A stretch of DNA of 64,000 nt from Apteryx mantelli. Taxonomy: Eukaryota > Chordata > Aves > Apterygiformes > Apterygidae. The position numbers were made by a program, and so were the translations under genes. Positions 24,002 to 38,559 of the stretch are shown one piece after another (within the stretch, counting starts at the first letter, position 1; every line of letters starts with the position of its first letter). The stretch covers positions 111,873,169-111,937,168 of the forward strand of contig NC_089980.1 in the NCBI RefSeq assembly GCF_036417845.1. Reading direction: 5' to 3'. A model generated the notes under the pieces. That model had not been told where the DNA came from. It ran no database searches and worked only from the letters and a program-made list of their open reading frames with translations.

Positions 24002-27000
24002 TTGCCATCTGGTGTACAGAATTTTGAAGTCCTTTGTCTTTACTATTTGAAGTGTAATGTCCTTGAGCAGAATATCTTCCACCAGCTGAAATTAACTTCC
24101 TGGAATCAACTTGCTGACCTCAAGGAAGTCAAACCTCCAGCTGAGGTCACCTTTCAATGCCAATTATTGCCAATGCATGTCATAAAGGTTTTCTGAACAC
24201 TTGTGATTTTATGCAATGGAAATAATATACTTTAACTGTCACAGAGACTAGTTACATTTAAGAGCTACTGGACCCCTGTGTGACTGAAATTTATCTTTTG
24301 GTTTATCTCTAAGCTAAGAGAGCAAAGTGAGCATAATCCCACGAAAATAAACTGTGTTTCTATTAATAGGGCAGGCATTGCACTAAGGTGTAGTATCGCT
24401 ACTCATTGTACCTTGTGCACAGGGAAGTTTAAAAATAGAGGGGCAGATCGTCAGTCCAGATTTTGTAGATTTTAGAGGATGTTTCACTCATTTAAGTTAA
24501 CTAAAGATTTGATCCCTAATATTGAGTTTTATTAAGTTTCGTCTGTGTCCAAAAAAGTACGGTTAACTGCAGATTTGGGATAATTAGATTCATTTGGTGT
24601 CTTGATAGTGTCAGCAACTCTGAGTTTGTATTAGCTCTTTAGAATGTATCTTGGATCTTCTGTAAAGTTTGATCATGGTCAATCATGGTATTATGAAATC
24701 TGGTAAAACTGGTTCCTCAAATGTTACATTTATCATATGGTAGGCATCACACAATGGTTTTCCTGCTAGAGATATGGGCAATCTGAAAAAAAATGGAAGG
24801 TCTGCATACTGCCTGTTTTATTCTGTGGTACAAGCAAAAGTCTGAAGTGTCTTAAAAACAAGAAACACAAAAAACCCAGGCCCTTCACTCCCTGCAAACA
24901 GTTACATTCAATCTGAAGAGAGATGGCATGGAGTCTCTGTTTCAAACTTAATTTCAGGATCAGTTCTATGTTTTTGTGTAAAGAATTTTAAATGACGATG
25001 ATGAGGTTTTAAAAAGTGCCCTTTTATTTTTTTTTTAACAAATGATTTCTGGTGTAGGTAAATTCTAGGTAAATTGGTAAAGTGACTGGCATTCCTGACA
25101 ATCGTGGTATCCTTGCTGCTTTGTGCCTTTACAGTGTCTAGTACAATAGGTCCAATTCTCCTTGGTCATGAAAGACTGCCATGGTATAAACATGTTTAAT
25201 ACTAATCTTTCTTATCTAGGGTTCTTGAGGACCTCTTTTTCTCTCCTCATGGAGTCTGAGGAACAAACACACAAGGTTACTGGGTCAGGCTCTGGTCCTT
25301 CTAACAATGAACTCTGATTTGTTTAATTTATCTGTCAGGATTTGTTTGGCTTTACATAATTACTTCCAGGCTTATCTCTGATAACTTAATGGCTTACTTT
25401 TGTTGTGACCTTTTTGGTAAGGTTATATATAAAAAAATTCACTGATTGCTTAAGAGGATGTGGGCAGTATTATAAAAGACATTTGTTTGATTAAATGATA
25501 ATTAAAAAGAGAATGTAATTAAAAATACTGTTATGCCCAACTATTTTGTTCAGTATGATTCCTGTGGATCTTTAAGGTCAGTCTACACTATTACCACAGC
25601 TATTACTATTTATTACACATGTGCCAAACCAAGCATCACACAAATAAAAAGCTAGAAAATAGCTTTTGCAGTCCCTTTCAAAAGTTTATTATCTAAAGTA
25701 AATTTAGAAGGAACCCCATTTTAAAACTCGTATCATTTTTCTTCCTGAAGTTGCTCATTGCAATCAGGCTGAAACTCATAGCAGAACGCTGACCCTTAAG
25801 AAGACAAAAATTTTCAGGATAGAGAAATACTTTGGCACATCCTGCAGGCAACTAGGGTTGCTTTGATTTTTCTACATTCTGTTTTGGGGTAATTAATACT
25901 TCAAGGGAAGCTAGTCCTTGCTGTGTGTGAGGATGTGGTTGCACAAGCGTGGGAAGACAGTGGATATTTGCACCTCCTAAGGAAAGAATGCAATGAAAGA
26001 AGCAAGACTCCCTACATCTCCATCTCACTCAGACAGCTTTATCTTATCCCTGTTAAACTATGCTGTGCACCTGATTGCTGGTGAGAGAAGAAAACTAGAA
26101 AATACCATGCTATAAATTCAGGAGTAGTTTAATTATAAATGTAAGTAAGAAAAAGCTCAAGCTGTTTGGTTAGGCAAAAGAATCAAGAAAAAAAGAAGTC
26201 AAATTTAAGATTAAGTACAGACCTTTCTTTCTGCTTCCTCATCAGAATGATTTGCAACACAATCTTTAATTCTCTGACCACACTAGAATTTTTAAATAAG
26301 ACTGCACTCTGCATTTTTCTGATATAACTATACAAACATGGTGAGTTAATCAAGAGATAAACTCTGATGTATTTTGTTTTCTCACTGAACTGCCTTTTTA
26401 TCTGGGATGGAGTCTAAGGCTTGAAGTCATGACGTCTTAATTTCTGTTTCTACCTTTTTTTTGTTGACTAGTTTTAACACCCTTTACAAGTCTTATCTAA
26501 CGAAGCTCTGCAACATAGCAGAGGTGGTTACAACATCTTCACTTAACAAATGGACTCTCAAAGGCACAGAAAGTTTAAACGATGTGTTCATAGAGAAACT
26601 TGTTTCATAAATGGGAAAAACTTCCAGATCCTGGAATAAACTAGATTTTTATTCTTTTTAGTCTTTTTTTTTCTATTTTCCTACATGTTCTAATCTATGC
26701 ACTTCCTTATGTGAATAGTGTCTATTTATGCTTCTCTGTCAAATGATTTGTAATCAGAACAGCAAGGTAGTTCAGTTCATTTGTATTTAAATTTTGAACC
26801 AAACAAAATTCCTCATGAGTCTGATACTATTAAAAAGAAAAGAATACTGATCTCTTTTGCATCCTTAGTGCTAAATTTCTAATTCTTTTTTCTGTTTCCC
26901 TAGTAGAGTTAGCTGTAAATTCATCTTGGTCTATATTTTTAAGGAATTTTAATATTACAATGCTGATCTTAATCTGCTGTGCTTGTGCCAGATCTAGATG

Positions 27001-28950
27001 TCTCCTCATCTATATTTCTTCTTCTGAAGTTAAATTCTAATTCAGGCCAGCTGCTAAGGTAGCTAATGTCTAGTTTTTCAGCCAGTGAAAAATAGCAAAT
27101 AGTAGTAAATGCTCACTGTGGATGTGGAGGATCGGCAGTTCAGTTTCTGCTCTGAATCAAGCATGAGCTGTACCAGCTGTAGCAGGTATTCGCATGCCAG
27201 ATGAATCTCCCAAATATTTCTGTGCTGACCTTTGGCTGTAAGTATGCTCTGAACAGGCCTGTAAGTTTGAGCTCCACTAATGAATTGGGTGTTTTCTATA
27301 ATGTTACGTCTGTAAATGACAGTAACAGTAAATTGCTTCAAAAGCTCCATAGTGGACTGTGTACCTTTCCAAGTGGCTGGAGAAGACAGCAGCTCTGAAA
27401 CCTGAGTCAATGCAAACATATATATATGTATATATAAATAAAACAATGTGTTTCAGCTCTGCTATCCGTTTGTGGATTTGACATGCAGGGCAGCTGGCTA
27501 ATGCTCATTTGGAAGTTAGCTGCAAGCTTTCAGCAGCAGGATGATCACGCCGGGTCTCTTCTGGTGTGCCCCCAGGCAGTCTGCCTGACACCGGCCCCGG
27601 CAGCCATCTGAAACACGGCTGCTCGTGGAAGGAGCGGCTGTGGCAAATACGGGGACATAAAGTTTGGAAACGACCATTTCAGGTGTCTCTGTTATCTCTA
27701 TTTCAGGGTTAGAGAGAGTTCACCCCAGAGTGAGCAGGCCAAGAGAGTTCAGACAGGTAAAAGAATGAGGAGAAGACAGGATTACTGCCTTCAAATGCAA
27801 GACAAACAGGTGTTTTCTCACCAAATACAAATGAGCTCAGTGAAGTTTTTTTTTTTTTTTTGACATTTGTTTACCTAGATTTAGTACAAATGTTTAGACC
27901 ATTATGTCCCTTGAAAAAAGTTGGTTTTGAGCCAGACAATAACAGTAAATAAATATTTTCCTGATGCCTTCAGTTACTAGGGCTCCCAGGGGAGGGAAAA
28001 CAAATAATGCAACAAACAAATGCATGGTTAAACTTATTCTAGTATTAAGTTTTTTGCTGTTGTAAATAATCTTCCAATGGAGGATGTATTATTTCCTTTC
28101 CTGCTGACCTTTAATATTATAAAAAACTACTGATTTAAAAACCCGGACAAATTCAGCTCTTCTAGAAAGCAAGCCCTTTCCTAATGGTCATTATTGTGAT
28201 GCCTGCGGTCACTTTAACCTTGATTCTGAAAGTGGGTCCTTGTGGTCAGAATTTGGCACTGGCCTGTAATCCTGAGGTCAGTGAAGGTTTCAGAGTGATA
28301 ATGTCTAGCTAGAGCCAGTGGCACACAGAGGATAAAATATCCAGTTCAGGTGGGCCTGAATTGTGATTTTCATATTCAGATGTGGACCAGAACAACCTCT
28401 TCTCTGCTGAATTCAAGGCTCTTGAATCTAGTAGTTGGTGCTTCTGTGTGGAAAGTCTCTGTGGATTTAAGATGTAATTTGCTTTATGGCTTGGCTGTGG
28501 GAATGTAAAGGAAAGTTGCAAGAGCAGTCTGTATTCTTGTCATTTTCCTCCAACAGAAGTGGACAGCACAGCTTTTCAGGTTTCCCTGGCACGCTTCAAG
28601 ATCAAGACTGTGACTGTATCTGTAAATAATATACTGCTTCTTAGGACGGACAGTTTGGAATCATATATTTAACTTTAAGAACATCCTGAGGTGCTCCAAG
28701 AGATTAAGTTAGGGAATTAAACATGTTCAAGGTTTAAAGTCTTAACTTATAGAAACAAATATTAATGCAAATCCTACTAAAGAAATACTTATATTACAGA
28801 GATTTCAGAAAAGGGCCTGTTTTGTTACTAACCACATAACAACTGCAATTGCTTTTCAATGAGTACAAGTATTTCTTACCTTCTAGTTCTCAAAGCAAGT
28901 TTATCTGTGTGGAACAAGCTTACAGGAAGAGAGCCTGTGAGATATTTTGT
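24002..28950. other. Intergenic 5' flank of BMP5
   Basis: No gene recognised. It contains a weak CTCF-like match on the minus strand (24002-24015, 12 of 14 consensus positions), AT runs near 27417-27440, a poly-T run near 27847-27861 and a small CpG-rich patch at 27545-27660. Confidence 0.45.
27545..27660. other. Small GC/CpG-rich patch
   Basis: Several CpGs (ACGCCGGGTC, ACACCGGCCCCGGC, ACACGGCTGCTCGTGG) stand out in AT-rich surroundings. It is too short for a classical CpG island and has no associated gene. It could be a regulatory element or an old promoter. Confidence 0.4.
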
Positions 28951-28964
28951 CCACTAGATGGCAG
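28951..28964 (+). promoter_or_regulatory. Full-consensus CTCF core motif
   Basis: CCACTAGATGGCAG matches all 14 positions of the CTCF core CCASYAGRKGGCRS. It lies 22 kb upstream of the BMP5 start in forward orientation. Motif presence does not prove occupancy. Confidence 0.6.
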
Positions 28965-30519
28965 AAGACACTTTGCACCAGGTTATTCCTGAGCTCTTTA
29001 TACGAAAGTTAAACTTGCTGGATTTAAATACTGCTTTTGACCCACAACTCCAGAGTTTTCATTTCTTCAGGCTATATCTGGTCATACGTTAGCCAGTTTC
29101 CTTTGAGTATATAAGCCCACTCTCTCTGAATTATCGCAAATAGATATTCAAAGTTAACTCTTAAAGGCTTGACTACGTTATTCTCTTGCATTTATGTGAC
29201 ATTGAAATTGTAAATGGGTTATAGAAACATCAATGAGAAATATATACATACAAAAATCTATCAGTCAAAAGAAGATGCAATTAAACTGACACAAATGCTA
29301 TTATTTTAAGTGTTTCTATTATAATATATGTCTTGTTTTGAGACTATATATGTAATACATTCTATGCGTGTTAAACTTTTTACATTAGATAGTGTATTGA
29401 GCTGCCATATGGCAAATGTTTTACCCGGTCATTGTTTTCACTAGCACTTTCATTGCTGTTCACTTTGCTGTGGCTTTGGTACAGCGCTGTGAGAAAGCAG
29501 GAGTCTGTGTTTCGCCAGCTCTTCTTAGAGCGGTGTGCGGGCAGCAGGTGGGGCTTTCACTGGGTCATCACTGCAGTAAGTCTGCAGTGCTACATACATA
29601 GAAGTCACCCTCTCTCTAGCATACACACAAGTATGTAAATACGTATCTATTTTCTGAAATATTTTTCACTAGGTGCTTCTCTGACCATCGGACAAATGCT
29701 GCAATCGCTAAGGCCGTTGTTTTCTGTGGATGTTTTCCATGCAGGTTTAGTTTCAGTAACATCTTGCAGGTTTGAAGCATCAAAAAAACCCACTACCTCT
29801 CAGGCTGAAGGTGATATAATATATTCTGAAACATTCAGTGGAAAGCAAAAATGTGTCAAAGACCTTAACTCCAGCAAAACCTATCCTATCACTCTATAGC
29901 CACAAAACAGATGAACTGCTAAATATTGGTAGAAAGTTTCCAGATGGAATAAACTTGGAGCTCGGTTAGGTTGCTTTAATTAGCTTATACTTAGTTAACT
30001 TGTCCTGTGACTTGAAATATTTTCCAGATATTATGTAAACTGTATATTATAGAGACTAATAGAATCACCCGTGCTTTTAATATTGTCAGTTCCAAGAGCC
30101 ACTTTTCAGTTCCTTAAGATTTTCTAAACAGTAACACTTCAGGCTAGTATTTTATATCCTGGCTCTGCCTCAGACTGAACTTTTTGGAAATTTTTGGCTG
30201 AGAAGGTTCAGCCATTTCCAAGAAAGCCTAGGGAAAATGAGTTATTTGTTCCATGTTTAAAAAAAAAAAAAATCTGGGATCTGTTCTTTGACTGACTCTT
30301 GCTGTCTGATGCTCTGAAGTTGACATTTGAAATTGAGCTGAGGAGGAATGGGGAAGAAAAGGCAACTCAGAATGAGAACGTGACCTTTGCTGCTCATGGG
30401 AAAATCTGTTACAGGCTTTTGCAAAATCACTCCCTGTGCATATACAGTATAGTGTCCCTCATTTTTAGTAGCAGCCGTCTCCAGAAAGCATGCTTAATCG
30501 TTGCGTGCTGTCCTGCGCT
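28965..30519. other. Intergenic 5' flank of BMP5
   Basis: No gene or recognised repeat. The short frames at 29416-29601, 29432-29638 and 29696-29899 are unsupported. Confidence 0.5.
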
Positions 30520-30700
30520 GAGCAGCCAGAGCACACAGGATCCCCACGGCACGGGCGAGAATGCTGCCCTCCATCACGGCTCGCGCGCGTCAGGGTCGCT
30601 CGTGTACACGGCACCGAACAGGCGAGTGCATGCCAGCCTGCCGACTGCGGCCAGAGGCGGGAAAAGGAGGAGGTTATAACACCTCCCGCTTCCCACACTG
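30520..30700. other. CpG-rich spot in AT-rich flank
   Basis: A short GC-rich segment with many CpGs (for example GGCTCGCGCGCGTCAGGGTC at 30577-30596 and CGACTGCGGCCAGAGGCGGG). It overlaps mutually antisense open frames at 30299-30860 that look like by-products of GC-rich composition. It may be a small unmethylated regulatory element or a promoter of an unannotated transcript. Confidence 0.4.
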
Positions 30701-33700
30701 TTCATGGCTTGAGCAAGGGCACTTCCTAACAGCACGTGAAGGCACCGCCGTGCTTTTGGCATCAGGCACTGTCCCCAGGGCAGCTCTTGCAGCTTGGTGC
30801 AAACCCTGTCCCTCAGGTCCTGAGGAAAGCAATTTGCTTGGGATGCATGGAGTACCCTAGTTCACCTCAAATAACAATCCACTGCTCCTTAAGTATTTCT
30901 AAACTACCAAAATTATTTAAGAACAGAATAAGTCTCTTTTATTCTATTAAGAGAAAGGGTTAAAGATTCATTGTGATAAAAGAAAAGCTACCAAAAAACA
31001 GAACAGAAATACACTGTTGAAATTTAACTCTGTTCTAAGCTTTTTTCTATGCGGCTTGTCATAAGCCTAAGGAAGGAGAATATATTTTAGCAAGAACCAT
31101 GTCTTGTAGCATAAGGCCTGAGAAAACTATCCTAATGCTACTGCAGTAATTCTAAATTCTTACCTTATATGAGGAACAATAGATCGCAAATGGCTTTTCA
31201 AAGGACACCCTGTGGAACACCATCCTTCTTTCTACTGTTCAGTTTGAGGAAGTCCATTGTATTATTTTAAACTACTGATATGATGTGCAGATATAAGCAA
31301 AATATTTTCCCACTTATTAGAGATCCCCTTTAGTTTGCCCGGAGGTTTTTACACCCTCCTTTTTATTTTGCACCCTCCTTTCTTCATCATTTCATTAGGC
31401 AGGCAATATAAATATTGTCAAACTTGTTTCCCTTGTTTTAACTGAGTTGTATTTTCTTTTGTAGAAACCGTGTGTTATGCATTAATTATATTTCTTAAAT
31501 TCTGTCATCCGTGTCTTCTTAGCTAGAGTTTTCAAATATACTAGTTCACAAATCATATATCTTAAGAAACAACTGCTATACCAATATCCTAGTAGCACTA
31601 TAGAAATCAGCTTGTCCTCAACAGTTCATAGAGACCAATTAGGCTAAATAAACATTTTTCATTTCAAAATTGAAAGAAAATTCTCCAGACGGTATAATGC
31701 ATATTCTCCCCACACCATTTGTTTCAGGGAACTGTTCCAGTGGGGTCTGTCACACACAATGGTATCATGTTCTAGAAATATCTTTTCTTGTGTATGAAAA
31801 ACTTTTTGTTTTGTTTTGTTTTTAATATGAAAAAGAAAGGTAGTTGATTGCTTAGATAAATCTGGATAACTGTACTTTGCTATTGCTAAACATTAAACAG
31901 AGTATGATGTTAACTAATGGAAAGTCAATAGTTTCTTCTATGAAATAGTTTCTTCCTGTGACATTTCTAGCTGATCTGAGACCAGCTAGAGTTCTGTGCA
32001 GATTTGATAGTTTCTGACTAAAAGTAAGGGCAGTTGCGGATTTTGCTTTGTGGTTGTGGTTGTAAGCAGGTTTTACTGCCTCTCGCTGATACTATACAAA
32101 TATTGCAAGAAGGCTTACGCTTGAGACCAGTTAAAAAATCGACTATGTCATTTGGTAGTATATTTGCCTATATTCCCTTTGTTGTTGCTGTAAAAGATAA
32201 CACAGCACTCCTTTAAATGTACGTTTCCTGTCTCCCATAAAAGTCTTGGCTCTTAGTTTGCTTTCATGTTAGCAGAAGAGATTTGTTCCAAATAACATTA
32301 AGAATCAAAGAAACTCAGAAAATTAAGGTGGCTTGAAAAATCTGTCAAATAAATCAAATCTTATGGATTATTTGGCCTTGATAGCAAAAACAACATCCTT
32401 TGTCTGCTAAGGTTTCAACACAATCCTGCAATGGAGGTCAGAGCCTTCCTTGATATGAAAAGGAATCCTGTTACAGGGATAAGTAATCAACCACCTGGGA
32501 GAATATAAAACTAAAATGAGAGGTGTCCACAGAGACGCAGCAGTGCTGCCAAGTTGAAGATTTAAATCCAAATAAAATATTACAGTAGTCTCAGGTGATA
32601 GCATCCATAGAAGTTTGGACCTCATTAGGGGAATTGAAAAGCTTAGAGCTGTTTCCAGTAATAACACTCAATTTAGCTGGTTAAATTAAAGCCAAACTAA
32701 TCTCCTTTCCCTGAAGTGTTTGAGCAAGTTGTAGAAAACTCCCCCATCAGATTCTTGTAGGAGAGAGAAGTCCCACGTAAATAGCTCTGCAAATTTGAAC
32801 TCAAACTCTTTGTACCAACCTGGCAATTCCCATTTACATTTTGGGGTGGTCATATATCTCTACCTATTAAACAAATTTAAGGCCTAACCATTTCATCCTT
32901 CATCAGATCTTATAAAATCAAACTCTTGGAGACTGAGTTCGAGACTGGCAGCTTTATTCTTGTGAAGAAAGTGGTGAGTTCATGACTTCAACAGAAGCTA
33001 ATGGAATTTGATTTGAAGGAATTGGACTTGAGTTTTCCTTTTCATGTGGTGTCCTCTGTTTTTTTTGTGTAGTCCTCAACTACTCATAAAGATTCTTAGG
33101 AAACATTTAACTAGCCAGAGTTAAAATGAAAAGATGACTTTAAAGGAACTATTGAAGACAAGAGCAAAACATGTTCCTTACATTGCAAATCAGTATTAAA
33201 TTGAAAATGAACCAAATTAAGCAAAAGCAATACTTCTTCATAATTCAGAGAATACTGAATGTAGAAAATGACTTTGTACAGTGTATGTGAATATCCTTAA
33301 AGCCTTTTCTACAAACTGTGCTCACAATATGTCAATCAAATTATAAGTTCCAGTGTTTATTGGTGATTAAGCTTACTCAGGGCCCATCTCAGTCTTTGTC
33401 TAGCTGGTATTGAACAGCACTGCTTTCCTTCATTCTCTGTATTTTTCCATGGCATTTCAGAAACAACTGTCAGTAATACAGTAATTTTGTTTTCCAGTTT
33501 TCCCCGACACTTTTGAATGCATATCGCCAGACTGAATTAAGTGTCTCTGTTTAGATTTACTAAGCATTTCACTCTAGCTAAAATTAGAGTGCTCCAGCAA
33601 ATGTGAGCCTGATATCATAAGCTGAAAGTTGAGGACACCATGAAGGCAAAACTACCAGGTTTTCTATATAGAGTTTTAGTAAATTCATGGAAATAAATCT

Positions 33701-36700
33701 TGAAAAATAAGATGTGTCTGTTGGCCTTTTTTATTACTTACTGTATACCACAACTTATCCTGGATCCAATAAAATACTTAAGATGAATTGGCTTCAGTGA
33801 ATTTCAGCATGTGTTTAAAGGTTAGCATGTGCTGGAGTGCTTTGCTGAACTGGATGTCTTGCTTGTGTATTGTGATTTATCTTGCTTTTATTATGCTTTC
33901 TAATAAGTTTCTTGTGCTTGTCACCTTTGCTTTCACAGCTTAGATAATTTCTTGCTTTTAAAATTCTCTTTGCATTTGATGAGTAGTGTGAAGTTTCACT
34001 TTTCAATGCGAAAAGTAACCTTTCCTGTGGGAACTCTGTGTAGCAGGGATGACAAACAAAAGACGGCAAGATTGATCGGAACCACTGAGTCAACAGGACC
34101 AAACCAATGAAATTGCTTTCATATTTTGTGAGGTAAGGAGACAATTTACCATAGATGAGCTTGTTTTCTTTAGTCCGCTGCCACCATCGTGCCATAAACT
34201 TTCTCCAGTGTGATCTACTCAAAGCTTAATGAATGGTTTTGGAAATGTGTTAAATGTGCTCAGGGATGAGGATAGAGTTCCAAAAACCTGTAGAAACTAA
34301 GACTTTGCACCATAATGGCTCCATCCACCCGTAGGAATATTATTGGGGAAGTTATGTCTTCCATCCATAGAGGGATGAAAGGCCACATGCACATCGCATG
34401 GGTGCTTCAGAGTGGGTGTCTAAGTTTCTCCTACTCTGCATGTGTCCATTGTGGACAGGCTGTGAAGTTTAGCTGGAGTATATGGCAAAATGAGGGCAAA
34501 ACTGTAGATTTTAGGTTGCATAGCCTCAGCTTAACACATGAATCTTGCAGGTATTGCCATGTAGTCACTGAATGGATTGTACTAATTCAGATAAAACAGT
34601 TTCTGCCACTGTCATGGACTGGCAGCAGAACTGGGTGATTCTGCTCTATGGATTGGACTTAGTAGCCTGTGACGAGAAAGGAGCAGACTGCCTTGGTCCC
34701 AAGCTATTGACTTTTGCTTGCTGAGTTAGCCCTGCAGAACATGACCAACACATTGCTAAAAATACTTGAAGTCTTGAGTAACTTCTAAAGGCCTCTAAAA
34801 TATGTAATTATAAATGCCTTAATAACTTGCAAAGTTATGGAAGAGGAATATAGTGAATAGCCTCATTTAAAAAAATCAAACAGCAAAACATGAAGCTAGA
34901 AAGTTCAACAATAAAACTGATATTCCATGTCAGAGGTACACTTTTTTTTTTTTTAACAAAGGCTGAGGCCATTTAGACTCTTAAAATTACCTGTGTTAAA
35001 ATAATCCATGTTAAGTAACAAAGTCAGATGGTTTAAAGACATAACAAAGTCCAGCTCACACTGAGTTTTGTGGATTTAGTGTGGCATTATTTAAGAGGAT
35101 GCTCTTCCTTTCCACTCCTCTTTTTTCTTCTCCTTTTTGAAATCTCTTTTTGTCCTTTACTAAAACCACTGATACAGAAATTGAAGTACCATGAGATCAT
35201 TAAATAGCTTTTTTTTCTAAATGGCAGTTGATGCAAAGTCTTCTTTAACACTGATTCTAGATAATAACAATCACAATTAAACTGTACTAATTAAAAAATT
35301 ACTCTAACAAATTAAAAGCCCAAGCTAGCACTACTTACTGTGACAAAATCCAATGGAAGCTTTGCAGATGAAAACAATGCACACTTGGACCCCAAATAAT
35401 TACACAATTATGTACTTTCATTTTAATCAGTGCTCCTAAAATTTCTAATTGAAGAAATCAGATTATAGGAATGAATCATGTACTTAATAAATACAGCACA
35501 TTTGTGAAACTAATCTCTCATTTATGCCTTACTCCTATTGTACAGAAAGTCTTTTTTTTTTTTTTAATAACCTTGTATAGCTCTCTTAAACTGTGTGAGT
35601 CTCTTTGGAATATATGCCTGTTTATTTTATTGTGCTCTGTTTAGTTATTCTAAAAAAAAAAGTTACAGACACATAATTGTAGCCATCTGTTGTGTTTTAA
35701 GTCCAATCTAGCCCAAAAGTAAAAAAAGTCATGGAAACAACTTATAAAAACAATGGCAATAATAAGAACTCACTATGGTTACTGGTGAACATTTATTTCT
35801 CCCCTAAAATGAAGTAAGTTTCCTCAGAGAATTATTTTAATATTTGATTTATTTCTTTATTAAATTTGCCCAAAGTATGACCAGCTTCTCCATCAAGATT
35901 GTCATACAGCTGTCTCTTTGATAGTAAATCTGCATTTCTCCAAAAAGTTAATTCTGTTTTTATACAAAACCAAACACTAAGGAAACCCTCTGCTTTTGCC
36001 ATATATTATTCTGGCATAAACCAGCAAGTAAGGTTGTTTAAGAAAATTTATCAGAGTGACTGAATAATAGTTATCATATAATATATTCAATCCATAGTCT
36101 GACAGATTTAAAATCCATTATTTATAGATTTTAGCTATTTGAAGTATACATTTGGTTGTACAGTTCACTGAAATATTTAGCAAATAATTTCTTCCATGAA
36201 TTTCATTAACATGTCAGTGACTTTTATGACAGATTTTCAGTTTTCAGTATTATCCTGTTTTCTAGAAATCCCCAGTTTGTTAGTTTACAACAGTTATTTT
36301 AACTAAGAGGTATGCATTTGGTAAGGATAGATTTTTGAACTGTGCAGAATAAATGCCACAGCTCTATTGAAACTGGCCTCTAGATGTATTGGACAAAATC
36401 AGATAGATGGATGCTTCCTAGTACTGCAGATAGTGGACTTGTTATATTTCAGTCTTTAGTTCCCTTTCCTCTATATTTGTGTAAGAATCATGTTATAAAA
36501 ATCCACGCACAATTTTTTTATACAGTCATTCACATGTCTATCTCCTGTTAAGCAGAAAAAGCTAAAGAGCATTTGGAGAGTGGTACTGTCCTTTTAGTAG
36601 AATTATAAATCAGGGAATTCTAGAGGATTATAACTATCTGAGAAATGTGAGGGGGCCTAAGATATGAAATACGTATAGTCATTTCTCTCTTTTGACTATG

Positions 36701-38559
36701 TAGAGCCTAGGATTACAGCAATCCTAATTTGGTGCCTCATTCATGCATATAGTCAGGCAAGATGGATAAGATTCCAGGTCACCTCAAGACATATGTTGGT
36801 CTAATGAAGAAAATAACATTTTCTCCAGATTATCAAGCAGTGGGCATTACCATTTGCACTATTAAGTTTCACAGTAGTCACCAACAGGGAACTGGATTGT
36901 TTCTGTGAAACAAAATCTGGTATTGTAATGATGAAGTTAGGAAGAAAAATAACAGAACAGAGATCAATTTCAAGTTGTTTAAGCCACCTCCATGTGAAAT
37001 GAGAAGAGATTTATAATAATGGACAATGGGTATAGATTATTTCATTTAGCTAATAATAATATAAGTAAAATGACAGGTATTTCAAATTGCTGTAAATGGG
37101 AGGTGTAATAAGAAATGTAAATGATGGTATATGTGCTAACTTCATTCTCAGATATAAATGTCATGGAAAAGCCAACTGCTGTTTTTTCATTTGTCATTTA
37201 CTGGCTTAATTAAGTTTGTGTTTGGGTGTCTTTGCTTTTACTCTAGGTTATTTTTCTTTCAGTTTTGATAAATGTCTACTAAGCATGGGAGTGAACTCAC
37301 TCTCATTGTTATCAGCCTTATACTACCACTAAAAGTGACTATTGGGCTTGCTTTTACAAGCAAACTTATTTCAAGGGTGTACAAAAAGTATCAGTTTCTA
37401 ATATAAAGATGACATATTTACAAAGTGATAGTAACTGCAAAAATTTGGCCCAAAATATCAACTTTGTTTTTTCCACCTGAAAAACTTGTACTGAAGAATT
37501 ATTTACCTGGTCCTGGTATTTTCATGGGTTACAGTGGAAAACTTTCTATCCACTGATATCTTGGATTTTCATTTAGGAGGCCTTGGAGTCTTTTCCTTCA
37601 TTGCTTTCCCACTCTTGCTTCTATCAGACTTCTGATTCTCTCCCATTTGAAGTAGTTTTCCAAGTATTTATCATTATTTCTTGTCTGCGTTTGCATTTAT
37701 GCAAGTGGAGCTGTCTGTAGTCATTGTCTTTTGAACCTTGATGCCTGAAGTTAACTGGAATTGATTTTATTACCATTTATTACCTTTTATCAAGCAATAC
37801 AGTAACTAAAAATCAGCTTATTTTATATCATTTATACCAATTACTCATTTCTTTACTATTCATAGTACAAAACTTTCTGTGGCTTCCAGTATTAGTTTGT
37901 TAGAGGCAGGTCATTGCATACAATAGGACACGCCTGTGGTTCAGAAGGCAAAAGGTGCATGCTGTTGCAAAAGGAAAAATGTGCCAGACTCTAATATGAT
38001 CAGTAGCACAGTCCATCACCTCACGTGGTTCATCACCCACGCACAGCTGGGGCTACGGTATGCAGCTGCAAGAGTTTCTGATTTTTTAAATACTGTGTCA
38101 TCAATAGCAAGTAAGAGAAATGGTGTTAGGAATAGAAAAGACTTTATGACATTCTTATTATGCAGCTCAGAAAGCTGAAATACTGATGACACTAATCTTG
38201 AATATAAGTGGAATGAGTTTGGATGACTTAAAAACAAGATAAAAAAAACTCTGAAGATCTGACACTTCTAAGTTTCTAATCAGTGATCTCATCTGTTAAA
38301 CAGGTGGTTGTATAAACCATTTGAAAAGTATTAGCAAGATCAAAATATGAGTTGTATGTTGTAGTGTTTGGAATTTCAATTCACTATAAACCTTGCTTTC
38401 CCATTTCATCTCTTTCAGTCTTTGTTTAATATTAATCCTGGGTAATGGTGCAAACATTCTGGGTGTGATGCAACAAGGTATCAAAGCGTGTTTGTAATTT
38501 GAAGTATTTAAGCCATCCTTTTAACTGATAAGCATATGATTAAGTGCTTTGCTGGAACC
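30701..38559. other. Intergenic 5' flank of BMP5
   Basis: AT-rich single-copy DNA with homopolymer runs. The open frames at 33815-34222 (minus, 135 codons) and 34315-34638 (plus, 107 codons) were read and show no domain, signal peptide or splice context. No transposon recognised. Confidence 0.5.

Noticed and set aside
25090..25175. Possible L2/L3-like LINE tail
   Set aside because: A weak resemblance (TTTACAGTGTCTAGTACAAT) to a common 3' tail motif; too short to support. The same applies to 54625-54705.
27078..27446. 122-codon minus-strand ORF
   Set aside because: Includes a TATA-repeat-derived start region and no domain.
30299..30860. Overlapping ORFs on both strands over the CpG spot
   Set aside because: High GC removes stop codons in several frames at once; mutually overlapping frames argue for a composition effect.
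33815..34222. 135-codon minus-strand ORF
   Set aside because: Longest non-CR1, non-BMP5 frame in the flank, but no family resemblance; a frame of this length is expected by chance in 64 kb.
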